Assembly: GCA_021372695.1 (NCBI GenBank)
Contig: JAJFTY010000083.1
Span: forward strand, 1 to 64,000
Length of the DNA: 64,000 bases
Source: Deltaproteobacteria bacterium
Lineage (GTDB): Bacteria; Desulfobacterota; Syntrophia; Syntrophales; UBA5619
Reading direction: 5' to 3'
Shown: in pieces, positions 16,894 to 28,839 of the stretch
How the letters are laid out: each line of letters starts with the position of its first letter
Position numbering within the stretch: the first letter of the stretch is position 1
Position numbers and translations under genes: made by a program
Notes under the pieces: generated by a model
What the model saw: the letters and a program-made list of their open reading frames with translations, nothing else
Databases searched by the model: none
Told to the model about the DNA's origin: nothing

Positions 16894-18690
16894 GTGAAGG
16901 AACTGATGTCGGGAAATGAGGCGATCGCACGGGGTGCTTTCGAGTGCGGAGCAAGATTTGCGGCCGGCTACCCGGGAACGCCGAGCACGGAGATTATGGA
17001 GGCTTTCGCAAATTACCCCGGGGTGTATGCAGAGTGGTCTCCGAACGAAAAGGTGGCCATGGAGGTGGGGATCGGGGCAGCGGTGGCCGGTGCCAGGGCT
17101 ATGGTTGTTATGAAGCATGTCGGCGTCAATGTGGCGGCAGACCCCCTCATGACAGCGAGCTATACGGGAACCAACGGCGCTCTGGTCGTCATTACCGCAG
17201 ACGATCCTTCGTTGCACAGCTCCCAGAATGAGCAGGACAACCGTCACTATGCAAGATTCGCCAAGATCCCCATGCTCGAACCGTCGGACAGCCAAGAGGC
17301 GAAGGAATTCATCAAACTGGCGTTCGATCTCAGCGAGCAATTCGACACGCCGGTCTTTCTCCGAACGACCACGAGGGTTTCCCATTCAAAATCGGTCGTC
17401 ACTGTAGACGAACCGCAGGCCGTCGAGGATCGGACTGCTATCCGCTTCGACGCGGAGAAATTCGTGATGGTTCCGATGAATGCCCGCAAGAGACGGATCG
17501 TGGTCGAAAAGCGCATTCAGGATCTCCGGAACTTTGCCGAAACGTTCGCCGAAAACCGTATGGAGCTGAATAGCCCCGATGTAGGAATCATCACGGCGGG
17601 AATATCCTACCAATACGCAAAAGATGTCTTTCCGGAATTCTCCTATCTCAAACTGGGAATGGTTCATCCTCTGCCGGCCGCGTTGATCAGGACGTTCGCT
17701 TCCAAGGTTCGCAAGATTTACGTGATCGAAGAGTTGGATCCGTTTCTCGAAGAGCAGATTCGTGCCCTCGGGATACAGGTCACAGGGAAGGAGATCTTTC
17801 CGTACACCGGCGAGTTCAATCCGGGGATCATCGAGCAGGCGATCAGTGGCCGCCAAGATAAGTCACGGGCGCTTCCGGAAATCGCTGTTCCGCCTCGACC
17901 GCCGAATCTCTGCCCGGGCTGCCCCCATCGCGGACTCTTTTATGTGCTCGGAAAGCTCAAGGTCTTCGTCACGGGGGACATCGGCTGCTACACCCTGTCG
18001 TTCATGAAGCCCCTTGATGGACTCCATTCCTGTATCTGCATGGGGGCCAGCATCGGCATGGCGCATGGCATGAGCAAGGCGCTGGGGGAGAAAGGGAAGG
18101 GCAAAATCGTCGGCGTTATCGGCGACTCGACGTTTCTGCATTCCGGGATTACGGCCTTGCTCGACGTAGCCTATAACCGCAGCGATGCCGTCATCGTCAT
18201 CTGCGACAACCGCACCACGGCAATGACCGGGATGCAGGAACATCCCGCCACCGGTTTCACGCTTCAAGGTGAAAAGACGATGGGGGTGGACCTGGTGTCA
18301 CTGGTGAAGTCATTGGGAGTGGAAAGCGTCAGAATCGTCGATCCTTACGATCTCAAGTCCGTCCGAACTGCCCTGAAGGAAGAACTCGCCCGTTCCGGTC
18401 CCTCCGTCGTGATCTCCCGACGCGCCTGTGTTCTTTTCAAGCGAGAAGCTAAGACTATCCGAAAACCCTTAACGATCGATCCGGAGAAGTGCACCGGTTG
18501 CCGTCTCTGCCTCGGTCTGGGCTGTCCGCCGATTGCTTGGCAAGAAAACGAAGAAACGTCTGACCCTGCTGTGGGTGTGGAAAGGAAGGGTAGGGGAGGG
18601 GTTGCCGTGATAGACCGAAATCTCTGCCCCGGATGCGGTCTCTGTGCACAACTCTGCAAATCCGGTGCAATTTCGGAGGAGAAGGAATGA
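16894..18690 (+). CDS. iorA: Indolepyruvate:ferredoxin oxidoreductase alpha subunit
   Basis: Thiamine-pyrophosphate and iron-sulfur enzyme that oxidatively decarboxylates aryl pyruvates from aromatic amino acids to aryl-acetyl-CoA while reducing ferredoxin. The start is GTG 16894 after AAGGGGG; 598 residues. The N-terminal pyrimidine domain begins MSGNEAIARGAFECGARFAAGYPGTPST (shortened here in wording; residues 5-32), the TPP domain has CPGCPHRG and GDIGCYTLS, and the C-terminus carries two 4Fe-4S clusters (CTGCRLCLGLGC and CPGCGLC). IorB follows with a four-base overlap. Such enzymes are typical of anaerobes that ferment amino acids or make aryl acids. Confidence 0.96.
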   Translation: MKELMSGNEAIARGAFECGARFAAGYPGTPSTEIMEAFANYPGVYAEWSPNEKVAMEVGIGAAVAGARAMVVMKHVGVNVAADPLMTASYTGTNGALVVITADDPSLHSSQNEQDNRHYARFAKIPMLEPSDSQEAKEFIKLAFDLSEQFDTPVFLRTTTRVSHSKSVVTVDEPQAVEDRTAIRFDAEKFVMVPMNARKRRIVVEKRIQDLRNFAETFAENRMELNSPDVGIITAGISYQYAKDVFPEFSYLKLGMVHPLPAALIRTFASKVRKIYVIEELDPFLEEQIRALGIQVTGKEIFPYTGEFNPGIIEQAISGRQDKSRALPEIAVPPRPPNLCPGCPHRGLFYVLGKLKVFVTGDIGCYTLSFMKPLDGLHSCICMGASIGMAHGMSKALGEKGKGKIVGVIGDSTFLHSGITALLDVAYNRSDAVIVICDNRTTAMTGMQEHPATGFTLQGEKTMGVDLVSLVKSLGVESVRIVDPYDLKSVRTALKEELARSGPSVVISRRACVLFKREAKTIRKPLTIDPEKCTGCRLCLGLGCPPIAWQENEETSDPAVGVERKGRGGVAVIDRNLCPGCGLCAQLCKSGAISEEKE

Positions 18691-19262
18691 TGATCACCAA
18701 AGGGATATTACTGGCTGGCGTGGGCGGGCAGGGGATACTTCGCGCGAGTGACATTCTCTGCCGGGTCTTCATGGCTGCCGGTCTCGACGTAAAGAAGAGC
18801 GAGGTTCATGGGATGGCCCAGCGAGGCGGGTGCGTGACCAGTCACGTGCGCTACGGAGCGAAAGTCTATTCGCCTCTGGCCAAGGACAACGATGTTGACA
18901 TCCTAGTTTCGTTCGAAAAAATGGATACGCTCCGGTACCTTTCTTACGTTAAGGCAACAGGTACGGTCATTATCAATACCGAAGAAATCTATCCGCCTGC
19001 CGTCAACTTGGGCGAGGCGCCCTACCCCCAAGACATAACAGAAACCGTGAGCTCTTTCTTTGCGAAGTGCGTCCCCATCGATGCGACAACACTTGCACTC
19101 CGGGCCGGTAATATTCGCACCGTAAACACCGTCCTCCTGGGTGCACTATCTTCCTGCCTGAGCTTTCCCGTTGAGTTGTGGCAAAAAGTATTAGGAGTAT
19201 CCTTTCCGGCTAAACTCGTGGGAGCGAATTGGGAGGCTTTCCTTCTCGGAAGGGGCGAGTAG
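18687..19262 (+). CDS. iorB: Indolepyruvate:ferredoxin oxidoreductase beta subunit
   Basis: The 191-residue gamma-type domain of 2-oxoacid:ferredoxin oxidoreductases that completes the IorAB enzyme and binds CoA. It starts at ATG 18687 inside the iorA stop (ATGA), with GGAGGAGAAGG upstream. Motifs: GILLAGVGGQGILRASDIL and SEVHGMAQRGGCVTSHVRYG, which define the family. The next gene, cbpA, is 91 bases further on with its own promoter candidate. Confidence 0.96.
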   Translation: MMITKGILLAGVGGQGILRASDILCRVFMAAGLDVKKSEVHGMAQRGGCVTSHVRYGAKVYSPLAKDNDVDILVSFEKMDTLRYLSYVKATGTVIINTEEIYPPAVNLGEAPYPQDITETVSSFFAKCVPIDATTLALRAGNIRTVNTVLLGALSSCLSFPVELWQKVLGVSFPAKLVGANWEAFLLGRGE

Positions 19263-19290
19263 TCTGAACGTTCCACGGTACTGGACAACC

Positions 19291-19318
19291 TTGACAAATT
19301 CGTTTCCGTGAATAGCCT
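19291..19318 (+). promoter_or_regulatory. Promoter candidate for the CbpA-type DnaJ gene
   Basis: A perfect TTGACA (19291-19296) is followed after 16 bases by TAGCCT (19313-19318), a weak -10. No sigma32-like CCCCAT box is visible, so heat-shock control is not supported here. Confidence 0.45.
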
Positions 19319-19353
19319 AAGTTCAAAACATCAAACAAGATTGGCATAAAAGC

Positions 19354-20307
19354 ATGGCAGACGACTACTACAAGACGTTGGGCATCGAAAAGAATGCGGA
19401 CCAGGAGGTCATTAAGAAAGCCTACCGCAAGCTTGCTCTGAAATATCACCCCGATCGGAATCCTAATAATCGTGAGGCCGAAGAGAAGTTCAAGAAGATC
19501 AGCGAGGCCTATGCCGTTCTGAGCGATCCGGAGAAACGTAAACAGTACGATAGTTTTGGTTCAGATCAGTTCAGCCAGCGTTACAGCCAGGAGGATATAT
19601 TCCGAAATTTCGATCTAAACGATATTCTTCGTGATTTCGGGTTTGCCGGCATGGGGGGAGGGGATAACCGGACATTCAGGGGAGGAAGACGAGGCGGTGG
19701 ATACAGCTTTCGGACCGGCGGCGACTCGTTTCGCGACATCTTCGGGCAGCAGCGTGCGCAGTATGAGGATCCCCGGAAAGGGGAGGATCTTCACTACAAT
19801 CTATCCATCACACTCGAGGAAGCAGTATCCGGGACTGAAAAGAAACTCGCCTTTCAACAAGAGGACCAGGAAGTCCATGAGATCAGCGTTCGTATTCCAG
19901 CCGGCATCGGTACGGGGAAGAAATTGAGACTTGCCGGAAAGGGATATCCGGGGGCCAATGGAGGGCCAGCCGGAGATCTTTATCTCAATATCAACGTCCT
20001 GCCCCACCCGATTTTCGCCCGGGATGGGAATGATATCTACATCGATAAATCCGTTTCCTTCACGCAAGCGGTTCTGGGGACCAGTATTGAGGTTCCAACG
20101 ATTGATGGAACAATCAAAAGGATCAGGGTCCCTGCCGGCACACAGAACGGCACGAAGATTCGGATGAAGGGCTATGGCGTTCCCGGGCTCAAGGGTTCCG
20201 GAGGGGCCAAAGGAGACCAATTTGTAAAGATCAATATCGAAGTTCCCCGGAAACTCAGCGATAAGCAACTTCAACTGGTAAAAAAGCTGGCAGAGGAAGG
20301 GATCTGA
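19354..20307 (+). CDS. cbpA: DnaJ-class co-chaperone, CbpA type (no zinc finger)
   Basis: J-domain protein of 317 residues that stimulates DnaK. The J domain is at residues 1-70 with the HPD motif (YHPDRNPNN, about residue 33). A Gly/Phe/Arg-rich linker runs to about residue 125, then two beta-sandwich substrate-binding domains ([42 protein letters not shown]). The CXXCXGXG zinc centre of DnaJ is absent, so it is the type II form. The curved-DNA-binding activity of E. coli CbpA is not implied by the sequence. Confidence 0.93.
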   Translation: MADDYYKTLGIEKNADQEVIKKAYRKLALKYHPDRNPNNREAEEKFKKISEAYAVLSDPEKRKQYDSFGSDQFSQRYSQEDIFRNFDLNDILRDFGFAGMGGGDNRTFRGGRRGGGYSFRTGGDSFRDIFGQQRAQYEDPRKGEDLHYNLSITLEEAVSGTEKKLAFQQEDQEVHEISVRIPAGIGTGKKLRLAGKGYPGANGGPAGDLYLNINVLPHPIFARDGNDIYIDKSVSFTQAVLGTSIEVPTIDGTIKRIRVPAGTQNGTKIRMKGYGVPGLKGSGGAKGDQFVKINIEVPRKLSDKQLQLVKKLAEEGI

Positions 20308-20420
20308 GGGGTTCACGATCTAAAACGGCGATTATGGCGCTTCCCCGTCAAATTGGTTTCAGGAATAAAGTCTCATAAGATATGTTATGTAAACTTGTCA
20401 GCCGATTTCGTGTGAGGGAC

Positions 20421-21167
20421 TCAAACTCTCACCAGTTCCATGTCGCCTACTGCCCCCAGCTGGTCACCGGCGATGATTACGATTCCCAGTACTCCCTCGA
20501 TTTTCATGCCGGCGTTTAATCCCGCCGGGATATCTTTGGCTGATTTCACGAAATTTCCTATGGCTGTCGCAGCCGCGTCGGCTAACGCGGCAGACCGGGA
20601 CTTGACACAACACGCATCTGAAATGCCGAAACTCAACGAATGACCGATCGTTCCTGAGGATGTGCATATTCCGAGGGGCATCTCCTCCTTGCGGGCTTTG
20701 ATTGCGACCCGGCCGCTCAGCGGCGATCTGCCGGAAAAGAGGCCGACTACAACATCACTCAAGGTATTTATATAGATATCGCCTCCGTTCTCAACGATTA
20801 CATTACGTGAGTGATGGAGGAGATCGATCCCGACCCGTTCGGCAATAGCTCCTGCGACGGACGCCATTGGACCAACGCCTGCGGTTTCAGATGATTTCAA
20901 CATTTCCCGGACGATATCGGGCGCCCATTGATCATATGCGATGGGGAGCAGAGAATGTCGGAATTGCGGATGTCCACTGATATAGGATTCGATTGCTGAA
21001 CGGTGTCGCTGTAGGGAGTCGAGCGCAGCGGATGTCAGCTCGGAGTCGGCATAGATAAATATGTCTGATTCACGAACGGTTACGTTGAATGCTGTGAGGT
21101 TATTCTTTAAAGTCCAATTGCGATAGATGGTCCGATCGCTGGATAAATCGCCCTGGTTTCCCACCAT
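20421..21167 (-). CDS. UPF0280 (ApbE-like) family protein
   Basis: A 248-residue member of UPF0280, a family related in fold to the FMN transferase ApbE and found mainly in methanogens and anaerobic bacteria. Recognisable segments are GVGPMASVAGAIAERVG, VENGGDIYIN and GICTSSGTIGHSLSFG, the last resembling the ApbE substrate/metal-binding loop. No signal peptide or membrane segment is seen, unlike many ApbE proteins. Its start lies 20 bases after dnaE, so it is probably the last gene of the DUF1285-guaB-dnaE transcript. The biochemical function is not established. Confidence 0.87.
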   Translation of the reverse strand: MVGNQGDLSSDRTIYRNWTLKNNLTAFNVTVRESDIFIYADSELTSAALDSLQRHRSAIESYISGHPQFRHSLLPIAYDQWAPDIVREMLKSSETAGVGPMASVAGAIAERVGIDLLHHSRNVIVENGGDIYINTLSDVVVGLFSGRSPLSGRVAIKARKEEMPLGICTSSGTIGHSLSFGISDACCVKSRSAALADAAATAIGNFVKSAKDIPAGLNAGMKIEGVLGIVIIAGDQLGAVGDMELVRV

Positions 21168-21187
21168 GTCAATACCCGTCTCAGGAA

Positions 21188-24100
21188 CTACAAGAATTGT
21201 ATTGAGCCTTCACCGAGGATCTGTTCCGTTTCTCTCTTTAATGCCCAGGTCAAGTCCAGCCTCATTTCCTCTCCGAGATAGATCAAGGTTTCGCTCTTGT
21301 CTTCCAGCAGTTTGATGTATCCCTCCTGTTTCCCTGGATGGTTGCGAAGGCAACGACAGAGATTATCGATCTCGTCAGGTAACTGCTTGACATCAACGGT
21401 GAAATATGCCGAGCGGTAAGGCCTTTCTGCAGCGGTTGCCAGGAGTGAGGCCTCTGTGGCAAGTAACTTGGTGCTGTCCTCCCCGATGTCGACAGTTCCC
21501 TTGACGATCAGCGGTTCTTCACCATGAAGCAGGTCATAGCTGGTCTTGTAGATTTCGGGAAAAAAAATGACGGTTACGGATCCCTTCAGGTCTTCAAAAG
21601 TAATGTAAGCCATTGTTTCTTTGCGACGTGTTTGGACTTCGCGGATGCTGCTGACGACGCCGGCCATGGTCAGAGTCTCTCTGTCTGATTTAGCGTTAAG
21701 GTTAGAGGAATCGGCCGAAACAATCAGCGCGAGTCTATCGGAATAACGTGACAAAGGATGGCCCGTGACGTAAAAGCCGATCGTTTCTTTCTCATTGGCG
21801 AGCAATTCTTTATGGTCCCACTCTTCGACATCTGGGAGCCCGACAGCAGGACATTCGCTGCTCTGGGGCTCACGGCTTGCCTGCTCGAACTGTTCGAGGA
21901 GATTCGCCTGACCGCTCGCTTTTTCCCGTTGGCGCTTCTGTGCCTTGTCCATGATCTCTTCACAGGAGATCATCAACTGTTTGCGCCTGTGGCCCATTGA
22001 GTCAAAGGATCCGCATTTAATCAAGCTTTCGATAACCCTCTTATTTACTTTCCGGGGATCGGTCCGGTCACAGAAATCGACTATCGACTGGAATGATCCC
22101 GCGGACTGCCGAGCCGAAATGATGGATTCAATGGCGCCGAGGCCGACATTCTTGACCGCGGCAAGCCCGAAACGAATACGGTCGCCAACGACGCTGAAAT
22201 CGCTCATCGATTCATTGATGTCGGGTGGGAGAACGTTGATTCCCATCTCACGGCAGCTGCCGATGTGGCTGATGATCTTGTCCCTGTTGTCCTTCTCGCT
22301 GGTCAGCAATGCCGCCATGAACTCCGCCGGGTAATGGGCCTTCAGATAGGCTGTCTGATAGGAGATGATCGCATACGCCGTGCTGTGGGATTTGTTGAAA
22401 CCGTATTTGCCGAAGGTCTCCATCTGCTCCCAGATCCTCGTGGCTACTGCTTCGAGAATCTTTCTCTTCCGCGCGCCTGCGAGGAACTTTGGCTTTTCCT
22501 TGCTCTCCATCTCCTCCGTCTTCTTCTTGCTCATGACCTTGCGGAGGATGTCCGCCTCCGATAAGGCATATCCGCCGATGGCGACGGCAATCTGCATCAC
22601 CTGTTCCTGATAGACGATGATGCCGTAAGTTTCCTTCAAGATCGCTTCCAACTCCGGCGTCTCGTAGACGATTTTCGTCTTGCCCTGTTTTCGCGCAATG
22701 AACTCCGGGATATTGTCCATGGGGCCGGGGCGATACAGAGCGATCAACGCTATCACATCTTCAATACAGTCCGGTTTCATCCTGACCAGGACATCCTTCA
22801 TCCCCGAACTTTCGAGTTGGAATATCCCGTCCGTATTGCCCCTCATCAACAATTCGTAAGTCTTTCGATCATTCAGGGGAATATCAGCCAGATCGACGTC
22901 AAGCCCCCTGCCCTCTCGGACAAAACCGACCGCGTCTTTGATGACGGTCAGCGTCTTTAGGCCCAGGAAGTCGAATTTCGTCAGACCCACGTCGGCAATT
23001 TCAGTCATGGCGAACTGCGTGACAACGTCTTCTTTGGGGCTCTTGCATAAGGGAATCCGCTCCACGAGCGGCAGATCGGATATCACGACACCAGCGGCAT
23101 GGGTTGATGAATGCCGGTTCAGGCCTTCCAGTGCCAGGGAAAGGTCAAGCAACTTCTTGATTCGCGGATTACCCTTCTGCTCTTCTTTCAGACGGGGCTC
23201 CCGCTTGACCGCTTCATCGAGTTTGATGTTGAGAACATTGGGAATCAACTTCGCGATTCGATCCACCTCCCCGTAGGGAATACCCATCGCACGGCCTACA
23301 TCCCGGATAACGGCTCTTGCCTGCATCTTCCCAAAGGTGATGATCTGGGACACCTTGTCGTTTCCGTATTTTTCGGTGACATAACGAATGATCTCATCGC
23401 GTCCTTCGGGGCAGAAATCGGTGTCGATGTCAGGCATGCTGACCCGGTCGGGATTGAGGAATCTCTCGAAAAATAGGTTGTAGCGGATGGGATCGATGTT
23501 TGTAATCCCGATGGCATATGCAACGAGACTTCCAGCCGCAGAGCCTCTTCCGGGGCCCACGGGTATATCCTTTTTCCTGGCATAATCGATGAAATCTGCG
23601 ACGATGAGAAAATACCCCGCAAACCCCATGGAGCGGATCATCTCCAGTTCCTGTTGGAGTCTCTTTTCATACACCCCTCGCAGGTTTGCATTCCCGTCCC
23701 GCAGGATGTTCGGCAGAATCGAGGTGAGACCATCCTGAGCGGTCCTCTTAAGACGCTCATCGAGCGTTTCGTCGGAATTGATTTCGAATTTCGGAAGGAA
23801 AAACTTGCCAAATTCCAGTGTGAGATTGCATTTTTCGGCAATTTGAATTGTGTTTTCGACAGCTTCGGGACAGTCGGCAAACAGACGCTTCATTTCTTCA
23901 GGAGATCGGAAAAAAAACTGATCAGATCCAAGCCGCATCCTGTCACTATCGGCCATGGTCTTGCCGGTCTGAATGCAGAGCAGGATCTCATGAGCTTCCG
24001 CGTCTGCCTGGTTCAGATAGTGGCAATCGTTCGTCGCTACGAGAGGCACTCCAATTCTACGGCTGAGTTCGATCAACCCTTGATTCGCCTTCTTCTGTTC

Positions 24101-24652
24101 GGGAAGGCCGTTCTCCATGATTTCCAGGAAGTAATTGCCGTCGCCGAAAATATTGCGGTATTGTTCGGCGGCCGCCATGGCCTCCGTGGAATTTCCATGA
24201 AGCAGATGGGAAGAGATTTCTCCGTGAAGGCAGGCGCTCATTCCGATCAGCCCATCACGGTGTTGCGTCAGGAGTTCCTTATCGATGCGTGGCCTGTAGT
24301 AAAATCCTTCCAGAAATCCGGCTGTCGATAATCTCATCAGGTTTCGGTAACCCTGAGCGTTGCGGGCCAGAACGACCAGGTGATGTGCCGTTTCTCCGAT
24401 ACCGTAACCGTTCCTGTCAAAGCGGCTCTTAGGGGCGACATACATTTCGCAGCCGATGATCGGTTTGATACCGTATCGATAGGCGTGCTTGTAAAAATCA
24501 ATCGCACCATAGAGATTGCCGTGATCGGTCATTGCAACGGCAGGCATCTGATACTCCTTCGCCTTCTGGAAGAGATCGTCGAGGCGAATCGTACCGTCCA
24601 GCAGACTGTACTGAGTATGAACATGAAGATGAACGAAATCAGAGTGTTTCAT
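21188..24652 (-). CDS. dnaE: DNA polymerase III alpha subunit
   Basis: Replicative polymerase catalytic subunit, 1154 residues, normal for DnaE1. The N-terminal PHP domain opens FVHLHVHTQYSLLDG with DHGNLYGAIDF; the palm has GPGRGSAAGSLVAYAIGI and the catalytic MPDIDTDFCPEGRDEI; later come FGKYGFNKSHSTAYAIISY, the HhH part and an OB domain (TMAGVVSSIREVQTRRKETMA region). No intein or exonuclease domain is present. Only one base separates it from the guaB stop, and there is no good ribosome-binding site, so translation is probably coupled to guaB. Confidence 0.98.
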   Translation of the reverse strand: MKHSDFVHLHVHTQYSLLDGTIRLDDLFQKAKEYQMPAVAMTDHGNLYGAIDFYKHAYRYGIKPIIGCEMYVAPKSRFDRNGYGIGETAHHLVVLARNAQGYRNLMRLSTAGFLEGFYYRPRIDKELLTQHRDGLIGMSACLHGEISSHLLHGNSTEAMAAAEQYRNIFGDGNYFLEIMENGLPEQKKANQGLIELSRRIGVPLVATNDCHYLNQADAEAHEILLCIQTGKTMADSDRMRLGSDQFFFRSPEEMKRLFADCPEAVENTIQIAEKCNLTLEFGKFFLPKFEINSDETLDERLKRTAQDGLTSILPNILRDGNANLRGVYEKRLQQELEMIRSMGFAGYFLIVADFIDYARKKDIPVGPGRGSAAGSLVAYAIGITNIDPIRYNLFFERFLNPDRVSMPDIDTDFCPEGRDEIIRYVTEKYGNDKVSQIITFGKMQARAVIRDVGRAMGIPYGEVDRIAKLIPNVLNIKLDEAVKREPRLKEEQKGNPRIKKLLDLSLALEGLNRHSSTHAAGVVISDLPLVERIPLCKSPKEDVVTQFAMTEIADVGLTKFDFLGLKTLTVIKDAVGFVREGRGLDVDLADIPLNDRKTYELLMRGNTDGIFQLESSGMKDVLVRMKPDCIEDVIALIALYRPGPMDNIPEFIARKQGKTKIVYETPELEAILKETYGIIVYQEQVMQIAVAIGGYALSEADILRKVMSKKKTEEMESKEKPKFLAGARKRKILEAVATRIWEQMETFGKYGFNKSHSTAYAIISYQTAYLKAHYPAEFMAALLTSEKDNRDKIISHIGSCREMGINVLPPDINESMSDFSVVGDRIRFGLAAVKNVGLGAIESIISARQSAGSFQSIVDFCDRTDPRKVNKRVIESLIKCGSFDSMGHRRKQLMISCEEIMDKAQKRQREKASGQANLLEQFEQASREPQSSECPAVGLPDVEEWDHKELLANEKETIGFYVTGHPLSRYSDRLALIVSADSSNLNAKSDRETLTMAGVVSSIREVQTRRKETMAYITFEDLKGSVTVIFFPEIYKTSYDLLHGEEPLIVKGTVDIGEDSTKLLATEASLLATAAERPYRSAYFTVDVKQLPDEIDNLCRCLRNHPGKQEGYIKLLEDKSETLIYLGEEMRLDLTWALKRETEQILGEGSIQFL

Positions 24653-24653
24653 G

Positions 24654-26622
<1,969 letters not shown>

Positions 26623-26728
26623 CCGCAAGATAACGCCGTCTATACATTCCAAGAGGGAAAATGTGAAGGCAAAAAACGTCCTTCATGTTTGAATGAAAAC
26701 CGCTCGGTCCTCCGTTTGTTGTTCAATT

Positions 26729-27178
26729 CTAGAACCTTCGTCTGCTATCCAAGAGCATCGTCACTGGTCCGTTATTGACCAATTGAATGGACATCATGGC
26801 CTGGAATTCGCCCTCGGCCACGGCAATCATTTTACTCCTGGTTTGCCCGATGAAGTATTCATAGAGAATCCTGGCCCGACCCGGATCTTCCGCTGATGTG
26901 AAAGAGGGTCTTCTTCCTTTCCGGCAGTCTCCCAGCAGAGTGAACTGAGAAACCACGAGCATTTCCCCGCGCACATCAAGCAATGAGAGGTTCATTTTCC
27001 CTTGTTTATCGTCAAAGATCCTTAAGTTGGCGATTTTGTCGGAAAGATAGCCTGCATCTTTTTCATCATCCTTCTGCTCGACTCCGAGAAAGACGAATAG
27101 CCCCTTCCCGATTTCAGATATCATCTTGTCACCGACACAGACTCTCGCCTTATCAACTCTCTGAACCACAGACCGCAT
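26729..27178 (-). CDS. dtd: D-aminoacyl-tRNA deacylase
   Basis: Hydrolyses D-amino acids mischarged on tRNA. I start at ATG 27178, preceded by AAGGTGG, to give 149 residues, the family norm; the frame is open 28 residues further. Diagnostic segments are MRSVVQRVDKARV at the start, VVSQFTLLGDCRKGRRPSF (the SQFTL catalytic motif) and the C-terminal NNGPVTMLLD with the Gly-cisPro motif. A promoter candidate lies immediately upstream. Confidence 0.96.
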   Translation of the reverse strand: MRSVVQRVDKARVCVGDKMISEIGKGLFVFLGVEQKDDEKDAGYLSDKIANLRIFDDKQGKMNLSLLDVRGEMLVVSQFTLLGDCRKGRRPSFTSAEDPGRARILYEYFIGQTRSKMIAVAEGEFQAMMSIQLVNNGPVTMLLDSRRRF

Positions 27179-27203
27179 AGCATCCACCTTTTTTGAAGCA
27201 GTC

Positions 27204-27232
27204 ATGTTAGCAATAAACCCCAAAGGCTTCAA
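27204..27232 (-). promoter_or_regulatory. Promoter candidate for dtd
   Basis: On the minus strand TTGAAG (27227-27232) and TAACAT (27204-27209) are 17 bases apart. Both boxes are four of six to consensus, so this is moderate support. The start would fall about 20 bases before the dtd ATG. Confidence 0.4.
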
Positions 27233-27365
27233 GCTATTTTCCGACCCGTGATACAATACCAAGATATCAGTATAACATAATTATATTAACTAGGTACATG
27301 AACAGTCGGAGGCGAATTTTATTTCGCGAGATGTCCCCAGGAGATACCCAACCTCCGAAGATCAC

Positions 27366-27395
27366 TTGACACGACCCGATCCAAACGGATATAAA
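27366..27395 (+). promoter_or_regulatory. Sigma70-type promoter for the small membrane protein
   Basis: TTGACA (27366-27371) and TATAAA (27390-27395) are separated by 18 bases; eleven of twelve consensus positions match. The predicted start near 27402 lies about 50 bases before ATG 27453, in an AT-rich interval between divergent genes. It is the best evidence that the small gene downstream is expressed. Confidence 0.7.
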
Positions 27396-27452
27396 TCTGC
27401 AGATTCGTAATTGAATGTGTCGTTTGGATTCTACGCAAATGAAAGTGTTGAG

Positions 27453-27683
27453 ATGAAGGCAATCGGATCGGGCTTCTGGTGGTTGAAGATGATTGTGCTG
27501 GGCCTTTTTTCGTTCTTTTTCCTCGTGCTCGGTGTCGAAACCTTGGTCGGAGCCTTCCAACTTAAGAATCCACTGGAATTTATCATGTATTTCTTCTCAG
27601 CCAGCTTTATGATTCTGATAAGCATTGTCGGGGTCCTCTACCCGATATTTCAAATTCATGCCTTTTTGAGACATGAAAAATAG
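27453..27683 (+). CDS. Small two-helix membrane protein, unknown function
   Basis: I do not recognise the family. The 76 residues from ATG 27453 contain two hydrophobic helices (about residues 10-30, MIVLGLFSFFFLVLGVETLV, and 40-65, FIMYFFSASFMILISIVGVL) joined by a short polar loop and a basic end (HAFLRHEK). The frame is open from ATG 27411, but that codon lies only about nine bases after the predicted transcription start. A near-consensus promoter and the strongly biased hydrophobic pattern argue for a real gene. It precedes phoH by 115 bases; no functional link is visible. Confidence 0.65.
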   Translation: MKAIGSGFWWLKMIVLGLFSFFFLVLGVETLVGAFQLKNPLEFIMYFFSASFMILISIVGVLYPIFQIHAFLRHEK

Positions 27684-27798
27684 TATTTTCCTAAGCTTAT
27701 TTGCGATCGATCTTGCGACCGTCCATTCCGTTTCCGGCCTGAATCTGGTCTCGGGGCCTCGCCGACCAAAGACCGCTGACAGAGGGTGATATTCTCTC

Positions 27799-28827
27799 AT
27801 GGAAAGAAAAAGAACCGCGGCAACAGAGACCGTAGACCTGGTCACGAATGAAGTGTTACGTAATCTCTGTGGCGAACAGGATAAGAACATAAAGCTCCTG
27901 GAAAAGATCGGCTCGGTCAGATTGGGAATCCGTGGGACCACGATGACCATCACTGGCGACGCGATCCCCGTGCATCACATTCGAAACCTGCTTTCTCAGT
28001 TAAGTGAAATCTCCAGAAAGGGACGGCCTCTTTATCCCTCCGATATCGAGCATGCCCATCGGATCCTGTCCGAAGATGGTTCAACCGACCTGGAGAGAAT
28101 TTTTCTGGATACGGTCTTCATATCATCAAAGAAGCGGATTATTACACCCAAAAGCGTTGCCCAGAAGCGATACATCGATTCGATCCGCACCACGGACATG
28201 GTCTTCGGTATCGGACCAGCCGGAACTGGGAAAACATATCTGGCCATGGCCATGGCGGTATCAGCACTGCTGGATCGGAAGGTTGCACGCATTTCACTGG
28301 CCAGACCTGCCGTCGAGGCGGGAGAGAAACTTGGTTTTCTTCCGGGCGATCTCGCGGAAAAAGTCAATCCCTATCTGAGGCCCCTTTATGACGCGCTTTT
28401 CGACATGCTCGATTTCGACCGGGCCACAGCCCTGATCCGGAAGGGGGTCATAGAAGTTGCTCCGCTGGCCTTTATGAGGGGACGTACCCTGAATGATTCC
28501 TTTGTCATTCTTGACGAGGCCCAAAATACGACGACAGAACAGATGAAGATGTTCCTGACGAGATTGGGTTATGGATCCAAGGCTGTGATCACCGGCGACG
28601 TTACTCAAATCGACCTCCCGCAGGACAAGACATCCGGCCTTGTGGAGGTGGAGGAACTCCTTCGCAAGACGGAAGGGATCCGTTTTGTCCACTTTTCAGA
28701 GTTGGATGTGGTCAGGCATCCACTGGTGCAGGAGGTGATCAGGGCCTACAATAACCTTGATCGGCACAAAAGGATGACTGATCAGCAGCGGCTCAAAGAG
28801 AAGGTCAAGAAACTGCGGCAAGAGTAA
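27799..28827 (+). CDS. PhoH-like ATPase
   Basis: P-loop ATPase of 342 residues in the PhoH/YbeZ family, linked to RNA processing with YbeY. An N-terminal KH-like part (residues 35-110) precedes the ATPase core with GIGPAGTGKTYLAMAMAVSA (Walker A, about residue 140), GFLPGDLAEKVNPYLRPLYD and FVILDEAQNTTTEQMKMFLTR (Walker B). AGAGGGTGA precedes the ATG. YbeY starts 12 bases after its stop. In many bacteria a 7TM-HD phosphohydrolase gene lies between the two; it is absent here. Confidence 0.95.
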   Translation: MERKRTAATETVDLVTNEVLRNLCGEQDKNIKLLEKIGSVRLGIRGTTMTITGDAIPVHHIRNLLSQLSEISRKGRPLYPSDIEHAHRILSEDGSTDLERIFLDTVFISSKKRIITPKSVAQKRYIDSIRTTDMVFGIGPAGTGKTYLAMAMAVSALLDRKVARISLARPAVEAGEKLGFLPGDLAEKVNPYLRPLYDALFDMLDFDRATALIRKGVIEVAPLAFMRGRTLNDSFVILDEAQNTTTEQMKMFLTRLGYGSKAVITGDVTQIDLPQDKTSGLVEVEELLRKTEGIRFVHFSELDVVRHPLVQEVIRAYNNLDRHKRMTDQQRLKEKVKKLRQE

Positions 28828-28839
28828 CGGAAGGTCCAG

